A stretch of 36,111 bases of DNA from Cladosporium sp. IMV 00045 (Eukaryota > Ascomycota > Dothideomycetes > Cladosporiales > Cladosporiaceae), in NCBI GenBank assembly GCA_001931905.2, contig MSJI02000455.1, positions 1 to 36,111 on the forward strand. The letters run 5' to 3'. Both the position numbers and the translations under genes were made by a program. Numbering within the stretch: the first letter of the stretch is position 1; every line of letters starts with the position of its first letter. Below the pieces are notes generated by a model. The model was given only the letters and a program-made list of their open reading frames with translations, was not told where the DNA came from and made no database searches. Below, piece after piece: positions 10,409 through 21,254 of this stretch.

Positions 10409-11935
10409 ATCAGAATCCGACCCCTTCCCCATACAACAACTTTTGAACGCCAACTTCAAAGGCCTCCTCCTCTTCCTCGGCGACACAAAAGTATTCGTCG
10501 GCACAGGCTTCATCTCCGTCAACTTACCAGACGACGACGTCGCCGCATCCGGCTGCACGACATGCGGCAAACCCCTCTGCGTGCAGCCAAAGCGAGCATT
10601 CCCCTGATCGAAAATGGCGTAAACGCATCGCAGAAAAACACAACCCAGAACGTCGAAATCCTGATTCCCACGAGACTGAATCCCACCGTACGTCGTGCCG
10701 TCGCCGAGGTCCTGGAAGGCAAAGTCGCCGGGTTTGATTTGGAAGAGCTTGTCGCCGACGGCGAAAGCGATTTTGGGCAGGTATGAGAGATCCGGTGTGG
10801 TGGGGAAAACCCAGCCTTGCTGCAGTGGGTTGTAGAAAGCGCCGTCGATCTCGCTGTAGATTCGCTCGCAGAACGCGTCGCCCACCAGGCAGAGAGTGGT
10901 GCCCGTGTCCGCCATGGCTCTGTTGCCGGAGCGGTCGTAGAAGCCGTCGTTGATCGAGGCCATGCATGAGTCGAACATCCAGAAGCCGTCGGAGGTTTGG
11001 ATCGGGGTGTAAGTGGGTTGTTGGCCTTCGAGGGCGGGCCAGTCGATGTAGCCGAAGGTGAAGAAGCTGTGTTCGGATTTGTTGCCTAGCCATGCGGTGA
11101 ATAGTTCGGCGGTTTGGGGGATGTCTTCTTGTAAGATCATGTTCTCGACTGGTGTGGATACTGGTTCCGGTTTGACTGAGTTGTTCATGCCGAAAGCCAA
11201 GCCGAGCAGACCGTCCCCTTTGTTGTCGATGAATGCCCGGCTGACATAGGTCGCAAGCTCAATGGCTTGGTTTTGTATGGTCAAACCACCGATGGTCAAC
11301 CGGTCTGTACCAACGACGCCATTGGCTCCACTGTCATCGCCGTATGTGATCTTCCACGTCCCTTCAATGTCTTCCCAGGTGGTACTCTTTTTTGAATCAA
11401 ATACAGTATGGAGGCAGTCTTTCGTGACGTGTGCCGGAAGTCGGGTACTCTAGACCCATGTGTCGGCCGAGCCAGTATCGAAGTTGAGTCTGACGATTTG
11501 AGGGGGCGTGCCAATCGCGCATTCGGCAATGTACAATGCGTTGTGTTCAACGTCTTCGGCCTGATAGAATTAGCTTCGGGAGATGACTGTGATCATCTAC
11601 AGCTTCATGTGCGCATACTGGGACTTCTCCGACGTGGCCACTGTTGGCGTCTTTCTTGACCAATTCAGACTGGTCGACAGGCGACTTGCCAGCTGACTCG
11701 TCACTGTGAGCTTGAACATCGCCTTGGTTTGAGGCCGGTTTTCGTTCTCTAGAGATTCGATAGGGGCCTTCCAATGTCGGTGAGATGTTGTCTGCCGCAC
11801 AGTCAGCGGCAGCAATGCATTGAACATACGATCTCCTCGGTGCGCACATTTGTGTAGGGCACGAACGTAAGATCTGATGCCGTTACGTTCGTAGTCGGGA
11901 TTGCGGACCAGGGTCGCCCGAGTGAGTTCTGTCAT
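10403..11935 (-). pseudogene. Pepsin-type aspartic protease (A1), interrupted by an in-frame TAG
   Basis: Proposed exons are 11935-11848, 11791-11619 and 11560-10403. Introns are 56 nt (weak donor GTGCGC, CTGAC branch, CAG) and 58 nt (GTATGC, branch GCTAATT, CAG). The propeptide carries LVRNPDYERNGIRSYVRAL, as in other fungal A1 enzymes. The first catalytic motif is FDTGSADTWV (about residues 114-123). The next codon is TAG (11452-11450), where relatives have an aromatic residue. The frame then continues intact for about 350 codons: flap YGDDSG, DGLLGLAF, second catalytic motif ADTGTTL, GGIQSRGNQDFDVLG and FGCTQR, then a basic tail of about 55 residues. No intron can remove the stop without losing family sequence. 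This is a very young pseudogene, a readthrough gene or a base error. A clear signal peptide is not seen at the chosen start. Confidence 0.8.
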
Positions 11936-12879
11936 ACGCTGTTTCTTCTAAGGCGGGCAATATGTAGTACGTAGGTCCGAGTAACGATAGGTGGATCCAA
12001 TGGAACGTTCGACGAGGTGAGATGTCTTCAAGCGCCGTGAACATGTGGTATCACGATGACGAACATACCAGATCTCGTTTCCCTTTAAAGTCCAATGGCT
12101 CCTGCTGCTGCAGATCCGTTGATATCGGGAGTACGGTCGCAAGTAGGTATGTCCGGCTCATTAATCCGATGGAAGGCGCCATTGAGCGGCATGCCGTATG
12201 CTTGCATGGTCAGACCGACCTGCCTCAAACAAAGCATGAATCCGAACAATCCCGATGCCTCGGCCTAGATACACACCTTATCTTATAGAACAATCATCTA
12301 CCTAAAAATAAGCATGAAAGATATATGCATCGGTAACTGCCGCGGAAGTGAGCTTAACCTGACATCTTCGGATGGAGAGAGGGAGCCTACACAAGACAAG
12401 CATTTTCAACTAGTTCGCGATGCATTAATACGCAATAATATCGTAGACAGGATAAGTCCTCTGAGTGCGCTGACATTTTACTTTTCCACGGATCAGTCAA
12501 CATCTCATCATGTCGAACCAGAATGAAGAATGATCAACCAACTGGCTGAAAAACTGTTGTTCACTAATCGAACGGACCTCACGTCCGAGCAGAATTCCTT
12601 GCTGACAGAGATATCTCACTGACATTATAGCATTCAAAAGAACTTCATGTATGATCTAGGTGCTTGACAGCGACAAGCTGACTAAAGTGGTGTGGTGTAG
12701 ACTATGAACGCGAGTGCGTCGAAGGCACTTCGCTTGTTGGTGTCCATGGCAGTCAAAAGGGCATATAAAGATCAGCTCACCTTGCCATAACATTGACCAT
12801 TGACACATCTACTATCAACATCCATAAATACCAGAACACTCACGGTATATCCATTAAATCGCCTCGTACATCTTCCAAC
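11936..12879. other. Divergent intergenic region, protease gene (-) and reductase gene (+)
   Basis: No gene is recognised. The part from 12290 to 12660 is relatively AT-rich. The reductase core promoter lies at the right end, where a TATA box is listed separately. Confidence 0.5.
12764..12769 (+). promoter_or_regulatory. TATA box of the NAD(P)-dependent reductase
   Basis: TATAAA is 116 nt before the ATG at 12880. The in-frame upstream ATG at 12793 is only 29 nt away and probably at or before the transcript start, which favours 12880. Confidence 0.55.
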
Positions 12880-14050
12880 ATGGCCAAAGAGACCATCGTC
12901 ATCACCGGCGCCACAGGCTTCATCGGCGCACGAGTCCTGCAGCTCCTACTCCAGAAAGACTATAACATCCGCATCGTCGTCCGTAGCGATGCCAAAGCTG
13001 AAAGCCTTCGCACGAACCCTCAACTGGAAGGCATCTCCAAAGCCGAATTCGTCCTCGTCCCGGACCTCCTCGCTCCCAACGCCCTTGACAAAGCAGTCGC
13101 CGGAGCCGACTCGATCGTGCATCTCGCCTCCCCAATCCCACTCCACGGTGACATCCCACCAGAGCGTCAACACGACGAACTGATCGTCCCAGCCGTCAAC
13201 GCGACTCTCCGCGCTCTCGAGGCAGCTCAGAAGTCCGGTTCTGTCAAGCGGGTTGTCATCACCTCATCCGCCGTCGCCATCATGCCACCGGCCCTCGTGC
13301 TTCCATCCGACGACCCGCCATCCGATCGCGTTGTTTCCGCCGACGACAGAATCTCCGAATTCGAGCCGCCTTTCCCTAGTGCTTTCGTCGCTTATATCGC
13401 TTCTAAGATCGCCGCGCTGAACGCTTCCGACAAATTTGTCAGAGAGCAGAAGCCTGTTTTCGATGTCGTCAATATAATGCCTCCGTGCGTATCGATCGAA
13501 TAAACGCCAACACCTTACAACCAGATACTGACATGATGTTCAAGGTATGTCATCGGGAGAAACCTCCTCGCCAACACGCCCGCACAGCTCTTCGAAGGCA
13601 CCAACGCCACCTTCCTCGCGCTTCTCACCGGCAACTCCGACCCGAACACTCCGCCAGACGTGGGAATGTCCGTCCACGTCGACGACGTTGCCCAGGTCCA
13701 CGTCCTCTCGCTCGACCGCGAGAAGGTCAAAACGACAAATGGAGTCGAGAATTTCCTCGTCAGCCAGGGTGAGCCATTGCGAAACTCCATCTAAACCGCG
13801 ATTCCAGTCACTAACCAATTTGGTCGCAACACCAGATATCGTTTGGGGCGACATCCCGAAGATCGCCGCCGCAAAATTCCCAGAAGCCGTCAAAGCTGGC
13901 AAGATTTCCGTTGACGGTTTGAAGAAATCCAAGCCTGGTCTTTCCAATCCTGCCAAGGTCGAGAAGACTTTTGGCTTTAAGTTGAAGTCGCAGGAGGATA
14001 TGGTCGTGGATGTGACGGGCCAGTATATTGAGTTGTTGGAGAAGGCTTGA
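12880..14050 (+). CDS. NAD(P)-dependent epimerase/reductase (extended SDR, Gre2/DFR-like), 3 exons
   Basis: Exons are 12880-13484, 13545-13768 and 13836-14050. Introns are 60 nt (GTGCGT, branch ACTGACATG, AAG) and 67 nt (GTGAGC, branch ACTAACC, CAG). Phases close and give 347 residues. The Rossmann motif TGATGFIGARV sits at residues 8-18, with an Arg after strand 2 (VVRSDAK) as in NADPH users. The SDR catalytic residues are Ser in VVITSSAVA and Tyr/Lys in YIASK. Relatives reduce aldehydes, methylglyoxal or flavonoid-type ketones, or act on secondary-metabolite intermediates; the substrate is not predictable. The start at 12880 places the nucleotide-binding motif close to the N-terminus, as in the family. 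Both donors are slightly weak. It is transcribed toward the sugar transporter, but a 660-nt gap argues for separate promoters. Confidence 0.92.
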
Positions 14051-14711
14051 GGGTGATCTGTCTTATCCCTACTTGCAGAGTGGCCGTGTAATTGCCATTA
14101 CTGGCGATATTTCCCTACTTTTGTGGATCAACGACGGAAGATGCGGCCGCGAAGATGATGAGAGGTGTTTCAATAGTCGTCCCGGGCTAGGCATATTGAC
14201 GGAGTCGAAGTAGAGCTGGCGTTCATACCTAAATCTCAATCATTGGAAGGCGATCGTAAAAGTCCAGCAACCGACCTTTACATCTGATAATACGCGTGAC
14301 ATCGTGTATTCTACGGTTTCACTTTGTCGTATGACGTGCCGTCCACGAGCAGTGAAGGGGTAGGTAATATGGCTGCTGATCAGCCACCACAGCTTTCGAC
14401 CCCGCAACATGAGATGGCGTGCTCGTTGCGTGCTCTCACCAACAGCCTCGACGACGAAGCACATCCAAGCAATCGTGGCGCTTCGAATCAATTGTTGGCC
14501 TTGACTATTCCATCGCGTCCCGTGTTGTTGCCCTGCCCTCGGTTGGAAAAGCTGTTGAATCTCCCAAGTTGCCCAAAGCTTCTTTTATGTCTCAGTGACT
14601 TCCCGCATTCCTCGGCCGACCCCTCAACTTCCACCGTACCTTTCTACTTCAGCTCACGTCGAAAGCACTGGGTGTCTTTCATCTCTGAGATAGATACTTA
14701 CTTGTTGCGCC
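14051..14711. other. Intergenic, promoter region of the sugar transporter
   Basis: No gene is recognised. The forward open frame starting at 14324 overlaps exon 1 and an intron of the transporter in another frame and resembles nothing known. Confidence 0.5.
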
Positions 14712-16473
14712 ATGGCGAAGCTTCAAGGCACAAGGCTGGGCGCCTTAAGAGCCTATGTCTTTGGCTTCTTCATCTGTACATCAGGCTTCTTGTTTGGGTA
14801 AGTCCGTTCCGTTGCCTCACTGCTCTGACCGTAGACCACACTCTGACAGTCCTCTTTAGATATGATACTGGCATCGTCGGTATGTCGTGAACATGGCCAC
14901 AGCTATCAAGGAACTTCCACTGATACCTCACAGGTGGCGTCCTTACCTTGCAATCATACCAGGATGACTTTCGCTACACCGACAAGACCACCGTCAGCGC
15001 CGTCATGGTCAGCGTACAAAACGTCGGCGCCTTCCTAGCAGCTCTGAGTATCTTCTTCATCTCGGCTCGGTTCGGTCGACGACGGACAATCATGGCAGCC
15101 TGTGCGGTCTTCTGCATCGGCGTCGTTCTCCAAGTGATCCCGTCCCACTCACTCGTGTGCTTTTACATTGGCCGGTTCGTCGCTGGAATCGGACTGGGTG
15201 CCGCAACAGCCGTGACACCTTCGTACAACGTGGAGATGGCACCGAAGGAGATCAGAGCACGACTGGGATCTGGTCAGCAGCTTTTGTTCGCTCTAGGCGT
15301 AATGATATCTTACTGGATAGATTATGGCGTCGCCATCTCTGAGGCCTTGAAAGGCAAGTCTGCGCAGTGGCAGATACCGGTTGGCCTGCAGATGGTCCCT
15401 GCCGCTGTGCTTGGTTTTGGCCTGCTCGGATTCCCCGAGAGTGTTCGCTGGCTGGCGAGCAAGAATCGAAATGATGAGGCCTGGGCGAGCTTGTCGTGGA
15501 TGCGAGCGGATGATGGTCAGTTTAAGTTATCCTGAGACGACGCAACTCGTTCAATGCTGACGAAGTATTCCAGGCCCCGAGGTCAAAGCTGAATTCGCAG
15601 AAATCATGGCCGGCCTCGCTGAAGAAGTCCGAGCGAGTGAAGGCTTCCAAAGCCGCGAGCTTCTTGAACCAGCGAACAAGAAGCGTCTCTTGATCGCTTT
15701 TGGTGTCTTCCTCGGACAACAATCAACTGGAATGACAGCCCTCGCTTACTTCGCACCTCAATTCTTCAAGATCTTGGTCGGTGGAGGTTCCCAGAACCTC
15801 CTCATCACTGGTTTGTTCGGCGCGCAAAAGTTCATAACTTGCGGAACGTACATCATCCTGTTCTCGGAGTGGTGGGGACGCAAGCCTACCCTCTGGATTT
15901 CGGCGCTGATAATGTCTGCTTGCTTCGTCATCGTCACGGTTGTGCACAAGACAACCCCGGCACCGAACCCTGCAAGCAACTCAGCCAATTCGGCTGGTAT
16001 CGCTACAGTCGCGATGGTGTTCATCACTAATAGTGTTTATCAGTTCTCTTGGGGCCCTCTCCCGTGGACAGTCACATCTGAAGTAAGTCTGCCTTCAATG
16101 TTTGACCCTCAACTTGCATATCTGACCTCTGCAGATCTTCCCAACCCGCATCAGAGCCGTGGGAACTTCTGTCGGCGTGAGTACGCAGTGGCTCTTCAAC
16201 TTCATGTACTCTCTAGTCACGCCATACATGATCGCAAAGATGGACACCTATGTGTTCATTTTCTACGCTGCGCTGGACATCGTCATGTCTGCCTTGATCT
16301 TCTTGTTCTTCAAAGAGACGAAGGGCCGGAGTCTTGAGGAGATGGAAACCATTTTCAACAGCAGGGCCAAGTTCGATGTCGACGCTGTGCACAGGAAGAC
16401 GGTAGAGGCTGAAGAGGCTGAGCATGTTCAAGTTTCATCGTCCGGGAAGAGAGACGACAGGATTAGCGTGTAG
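14712..16473 (+). CDS. MFS sugar porter, 5 exons
   Basis: A plasma-membrane hexose or related polyol/quinate transporter of the major facilitator sugar porter family. Exons are 14712-14797, 14860-14879, 14934-15515, 15574-16082 and 16135-16473; introns are 62, 54, 58 and 52 nt. All phases close and give 511 residues, the usual family length. Signatures in order: FLFGYDTGIVGGV (TM1, built across three exons), ARFGRRRT (loop 2-3), GRFVAGIGLGAATAV, PESVRWL, GQQSTGMTALAYFAP (TM7), EWWGRKPT, FSWGPLPWTVTSEIFPTRIRA and FFKETKGRSLEEM. Exon 2 is a 20-nt microexon coding YDTGIVG; leaving it out breaks TM1 and the frame. Intron 3 has a GTCAGT donor. Substrate specificity cannot be called. Confidence 0.95.
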
Positions 16474-16860
16474 AAAGTGATAGTGGGATGGTATGATGTG
16501 GATTGGTCGTTCGTAGCATGAACGGATATCGTATGATGCTCCAATTTCCGGTGACATGCGTCCGTGTCCACAAGAAGTACTCGTGAAGACTGAGTGGATT
16601 CAAATATCGTCTGTCGTGCAAATGTCAGGTATGCTTCGTTGGGCGGCATGAGCACCAAAATGTTGGAGTCTGATAAAGGCCTGCTATCCGTCATCGGTGC
16701 GAAAGATCACCGACATCGCTGGCGTCTCCACGACAGACGAGACGAAGCCCTGACATCACCACTTGTACCTTGCAGGCCGCGCAAAAGCCCAAATGTTAAA
16801 GGACAAACACTTCTCTCACACTCGAATACCGCTCTGAACCTCAGATGCCGCATCTACGGC
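16474..16860. other. Intergenic between the sugar porter and the J-domain gene
   Basis: No gene is recognised. It holds the transporter 3' UTR and the promoter of the J-protein. The open frame entering exon 1 of the J-protein has no upstream conserved sequence. Confidence 0.45.
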
Positions 16861-17772
16861 ATGCTCGCGCGGTCCTGCCTGCTCCGGCGACTGCAGCCAC
16901 CATGTTCTCGTCAACCTCCGCCCTCCGCCTTACTCCTGCGAACCTTTCATCAGACAGCCTATCTCAGAGCTAGTCACATGCCAAATCATTATGAGACGCT
17001 AGATTTATCTACTCACGCGACACCAGCAGAGATCAAGAAGTAAGTCTCAGCCACCCTCCTATTCATTCAAATAGGCCATTGGCTGACATTTCCTCCGGTC
17101 AACAGATCATTCTACCGGCTCTCCAAAGCCCACCACCCCGACCTCCATCCAAACGACCCTTCCAAATCCAAGCGATTCGTAGCCATAAGCGAAGCATATT
17201 CCATCCTAGGCTCACCAGAAAAACGCCAACGCTACGACCGCGACTTCCTCCCCGCCGCCGCGCCCGCCTCATCAAGCGGCCCAGGCCACCGCGGGTCCTA
17301 TTCCTCGCACAGCACGCCAGCCGGCGGCCGCCCAGCTTCCGGGCTCAGCAAGCGGCGCACGCAATTCAAAGGCCCGCCGCCTTCATTCTACCGTTCCGGC
17401 GGCTGGGGCGCACACAGCGAGAAGAGATCGCAACACGCCACCCAAGGGCCTGAGGGCACGACCGATCACCAGTCCGGCCCTTCTTCAGCACCTGGCACGG
17501 GTCCGGGCGGTTTTGCTCGGGGGTTCGATCATGATGTGCCGCATTTCGATCAGCACGGGCATTACACGCGGCATGAGAATCTTCAGCGCAGTAGACATGG
17601 GAGGAGGAAGGTTGAGAGGACAGTAGACGACTTGGATTATGGTGGAGGGAGTGATCCCTTGGTGAGAGCTGTGATGATGTGTGGAGTTTTGGGGATCATC
17701 CTCGGGGTCGGTACGATGTTCCATGGAGGGACTGCCAAGCCCGTCAAGAAGAAAGAGGGAGATGATGGTTGA
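16861..17772 (+). CDS. Mitochondrial J-domain (DnaJ) protein with a C-terminal membrane segment, 2 exons
   Basis: Exons are 16861-17039 and 17106-17772, joined over a 66-nt intron (GTAAGT..CAACAG), giving 281 residues. Residues 1-40 are rich in Arg, Ser and Leu without acids (MLARSCLLRRLQ, LLLRTFHQTAYLR), as in a matrix targeting peptide. The J domain covers residues 43-105: HYETLDLSTHATPAEIKK, then the HPD tripeptide at 70-72, then ISEAYSILGSPEKRQRYD. A Gly/Ser/Pro-rich linker follows, then a hydrophobic segment (AVMMCGVLGIILGVGTMF, about 248-265) and a basic tail. The protein likely recruits mitochondrial Hsp70 at the inner membrane. No zinc-finger or client-binding DnaJ domains are present, so it is a type C J-protein. 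Confidence 0.9.
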
Positions 17773-18937
17773 GCGAGTGCTGTTGATGGGAAAGGTAACA
17801 AGACTCTGGCAAGGTCGGACGTCATCGCACTCGGCGGCTGCGAAACGCAAAGCCCTTTCACGGGCTGGGAGGTCGTTCCCCTTGAGGCTTGGACTTCATT
17901 GAACAACTGCTCCGCCGCCGTACACCTGGGTTCCTGGCATCTTGATCGAAAAGCATCCTCGAAATGACGCGTGGAATAGGAAAGGAACCTTGCTCTCCGG
18001 CAGAGATTTCCTCATCGTCTGATTCAATTGGATCATATCAGGCTCCAGCATTCTAGAAATGCCGCATCAGCTGCGTTGTTTCCGCGCACACAACATGCAT
18101 GAGGGGGAAGGGGTTATAGTTGCGTCACATGAACGAAGCTGTAGACGTAGAAGCATTACTATTGTAAAAATAAAATCATACGATTGATCATTCATCAACG
18201 TCCTTTTATCCGAGCTTTGAATCAATTGACAGACCTCGACATGATTCTCGTCGGAGATCGGTGCCATTCGACGCCGACTACTCATCAAACAGCATCACGT
18301 CCAGGTACGCACATTTGCGCCCAAGACTCCCAAGCAATCGGTCAATCGGCACCGTGGAAACCAAGCTCATCTAATGACGGTTCGACAAGATCTCGACCAA
18401 GATCTCGCGCATAAAAGAACGTTGATCAAGCCAAGCGAACTTCCCACTCCAACGGACTCCGGAAAGTCTAATTTTTGGCACACAACACATGCTGGACGTC
18501 GACGACGATGACAACATCACCACTTCGTTCAACTCATCATTGGCTCTATATTCTCCGCGACCATGAACGCGTGGACGCTGAGATATATACATATGGAGAA
18601 TGATGCGCCCAGCTCCTTGGCTTGGTCATTGATTGAGATACTGTGTGCGAGATATGGTATCGCTTTACTGACACATGCCATTGTTGCTATGGATGGCTGA
18701 GAGTCATGATGTAGGAGTGATCATACTTTGACATGGATGCTCCAACAATGCAGGTTTCTGTGGCATCAGCCCTGGGCGTAGTCGAGAGACATGGTATGCT
18801 GGTTGGAAGCCGCAAGTAATCTTATGCGAAAGCCACTGGTATGTCACTGAACCCACCACGAGCCGCCATCATTGCATCTTACTGATTGAATCAACGCTGA
18901 TAGATTCCAAGACTCATCATACTTGCATGGCTCCCAA

Positions 18938-18958
18938 GACTGCCGCCGGGCGGCAGTC
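18938..18958. promoter_or_regulatory. Perfect 10-bp inverted repeat with a 1-bp spacer
   Basis: GACTGCCGCC, one G, then GGCGGCAGTC. The arms are exactly complementary and contain CCG/CGG half-sites of the sort bound by fungal Zn(2)Cys(6) dimers. It lies about 620 nt before the monooxygenase ATG. The symmetry is seen directly; a regulatory role is inference. Confidence 0.4.
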
Positions 18959-19339
18959 CGCGTCTAGTTCTTCGCTTGGCCATCGATCTACCGTTGGCAT
19001 TTGCTCCTCCTCAAACGGCCAAGACGACAGTCCTTGCATGAACGGCTGGTGAAACTGCGATATCCGAGTCTATCTGCTTTTCTCGCTACACCCTGAAGTA
19101 GCCGGTACAGACGTTTCAGATCACCGAAAAGTCAAGTCGAGCATCCACGCCCTTGAGCTCTATCTTCATGCCGCCGTGGCTGCTACTTGGCAATGACACA
19201 GCCTCGTTGCTGCGTGTACATGGCGGAAAGAATCGCAAGCCACCGCTTAGCTGACTCTTGGTACTGTTTAGGTATCGGAGGGTGATGATGCTGGTGAGCA
19301 GTTCCGATTGTCTCGTGGAACCAGTCCGCTCAAACCACG

Positions 19340-19345
19340 TATAAA
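19340..19345 (+). promoter_or_regulatory. TATA box of the second FAD monooxygenase
   Basis: TATAAA lies 242 nt before the chosen ATG and 149 nt before an in-frame upstream ATG at 19489. The distance implies a long leader or a different start. Confidence 0.4.
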
Positions 19346-19581
19346 GCGAGGATGGGAGACGCACCGAAAGAGACAGATTTGCTCTCATATCAATCGTAAG
19401 GATCGATTTTATCCTTCCTCTTTGCTTAATCACGAACCCCAGTATCATCGCGTCTGCCGACAAATCTGTTGCCGAAAGAACCAACAAGATGTGCATGGAG
19501 TGTTTGGTGAGGGTCGACTCTCACTCGGCCCACAACGAGATACCGCAACGAAACCTCAATGCGTTGACCAAAGATGAAGCT

Positions 19582-21254
19582 ATGGAATTTGCACCCGTCG
19601 GCACGTATCCAAACACAGGTATCGACGCCATTATCGTTGGGACTGGCTTTGGCGGTCTAACAGCAGCACTGGAGTTCACTCGCAAAGGCCACCACGTCAA
19701 GATCCTCGAGCGGAACGCCGCTCCTGATAGCTCTGGTAAGTCCAAGGGAGAGTCTTTTCAAGGCCCCATCTCTGACATTTCCCACCCAGGTGATATGTAC
19801 TTCATGGGCCTAAGCGCCACCCGCTTCCTCAGACATTGGCCCGAGATGAAGAAGCGATACGAAGAGATCTCTCTGCACAACGCCTGGATCGAAACTTACA
19901 AGCACGACGGCAACCTCATGCTGCCCCCTCAGAAGGTCGCAGACCGTCTTCACGCTGCAGGCTTGGATCCCGGAAACGCCCCGGGGGCGTTTCAGATGCG
20001 GCCGCTCGTGTACAAGATGCTGCTGGAGCAGGTGGAGAAACTCGGAATTCCGATTGAGTATGGCTGCCGCGTCACGAATTACTTCGACAAGGGCTCTGCG
20101 AAGGGCGGTGTTGAGTTGGAAGATGGCACGACGCTGGAAGCTGACCTCGTCGTTGCTGCCGATGGTATTGGATCGAAGGCGAACAAGCTGGTGGGTGGCG
20201 AGGTTCGCGCGCGGTCTTCTGGCCGTGCCATGTGGCGGGCCGTCATGCCAGTGTCAACTCTTGATGCCGATCCGGAGGTCAGAGAGTTTTTTGCGCTCAA
20301 GGATGGCGTTGATCCTATTGTTAGGACTTGGTTTGCGTAAGAAACCAACCAATGCCTTGCAACAAGAACAAGAAGCTAATCATCCCACAAGACCCGGATC
20401 ATATGCCTTGACACTAACGCGCGAGGACGTCGTCGTCTGGATCATCAATCACGACGTAAGTAGCACTCAATCACTGCGACCCCAATGCAATCTAACATCT
20501 CTACTTCACAGGTCACCGGATCAGAAGCAGAATCCTGGAACAACCACATCGATGCCGACGAAGTGATAAACGCCATGAATGACACACCCGACGGCATGCC
20601 AAAATGGTCACCAATATTCCAAAGACTCGTCAAATGCACACCACCAAACACCATCATCAACTTCGATTTATGGTGGAGAGATCCGCAACTCAACTGGGCC
20701 TCACCAGCATCGCGTGTCATCGAACTAGGCGACAGCGCTCACAGCTTCCTGCCCTCCTCAGGCAACGGCGCCACGCAAGCCTTCGAAGATGCCGTCTCCC
20801 TCGCCTCATGTCTCCAAATCGGAGGCAAAGAAAACATCGCTCAAGCAGTCAACGTGCACAAAACCTTGAGGTGATCCTCCCAACTCCATATAAACAAAAC
20901 ATCCCCACTCACCAGCATCTGAAATTCACCCGCACGGCCTGCACGCAAAAGATCGGCTTTGCCAACGCCGAGCTTCTGCAGAAGACTGATTGGAATCAAG
21001 TCAAGATCGATCCGCGCAAGTCGTCCCCTCGACTTCCCAAGTGGATTTGGGAGCACGATGCTGAGAGGTTTGCCCACGAATACTACCACACGTGCCTCGA
21101 TGGGATTGAGAAAGGTATTAGACTGGAAGATGATGAGAGGATTCCGCCGAATTATCCGAAAGGGTACAGATTTGAGCCTTGGAGTATTGATGATATTATG
21201 AAGGATGTCAGGGCGGGGAGGGACGTTGATCTTGGGCCGGGAGAGTGGTTTTGA
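19582..21254 (+). CDS. FAD-dependent monooxygenase (salicylate hydroxylase-like), last junction doubtful
   Basis: A PHBH-fold hydroxylase. Exons 19582-19735, 19790-20336, 20392-20455 and 20512-20870 join cleanly over introns of 54, 55 and 56 nt. The first intron is a multiple of three and has no stop, so it can be misread as coding. Motifs: VGTGFGGLTAALEF near residue 17, ADGIGSKANKLVGG, and GDSAHSFLPSSGNGATQAFEDAV. The C-terminal exon (to 21254, ending DLGPGEWF) is clearly family sequence: FTRTACTQKIGF and a Trp-rich tail. The alignment wants 20870 joined to 20924, but that acceptor reads GAA, not AG. The nearest real AG (20915) gives a stop after two codons. A donor GTGCAC at 20854 joined to 20916 keeps frame but loses VHKTLR. 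The choice of ATG 19582 over 19489 fits the family's short N-terminus. Confidence 0.82.

Larger units (their letters stand above)
17773..19581. other. 1.8-kb intergenic region before the second monooxygenase
   Basis: No protein family, tRNA or transposon is recognised. The short open frames on both strands lack homology that I can recall. Noted elements are the perfect 10-bp inverted repeat at 18938-18958 and a TATA box at 19340-19345. A small open frame at 19352-19399 lies just after that TATA and could be in the mRNA leader. Confidence 0.5.

Noticed and set aside
12793..12879. Upstream in-frame ATG for the reductase
   Set aside because: It lies only 29 nt after the TATA box and adds a segment without family sequence before the nucleotide-binding motif.
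18380..18412. Short direct repeat around AAGATCTCG
   Set aside because: Two 9-bp copies only, with no further structure; not enough for a named element or CRISPR-like array.
19489..19581. Upstream in-frame ATG for the second FAD monooxygenase
   Set aside because: It would add 31 residues before a FAD motif that usually starts within 10-20 residues of the N-terminus. It remains possible without transcript data.
4775..21254. A secondary-metabolite gene cluster (two monooxygenases, a reductase, a transporter)
   Set aside because: No polyketide synthase, peptide synthetase, terpene cyclase or pathway regulator is present, and genes are separated by unrelated ones such as a J-protein and proteases.
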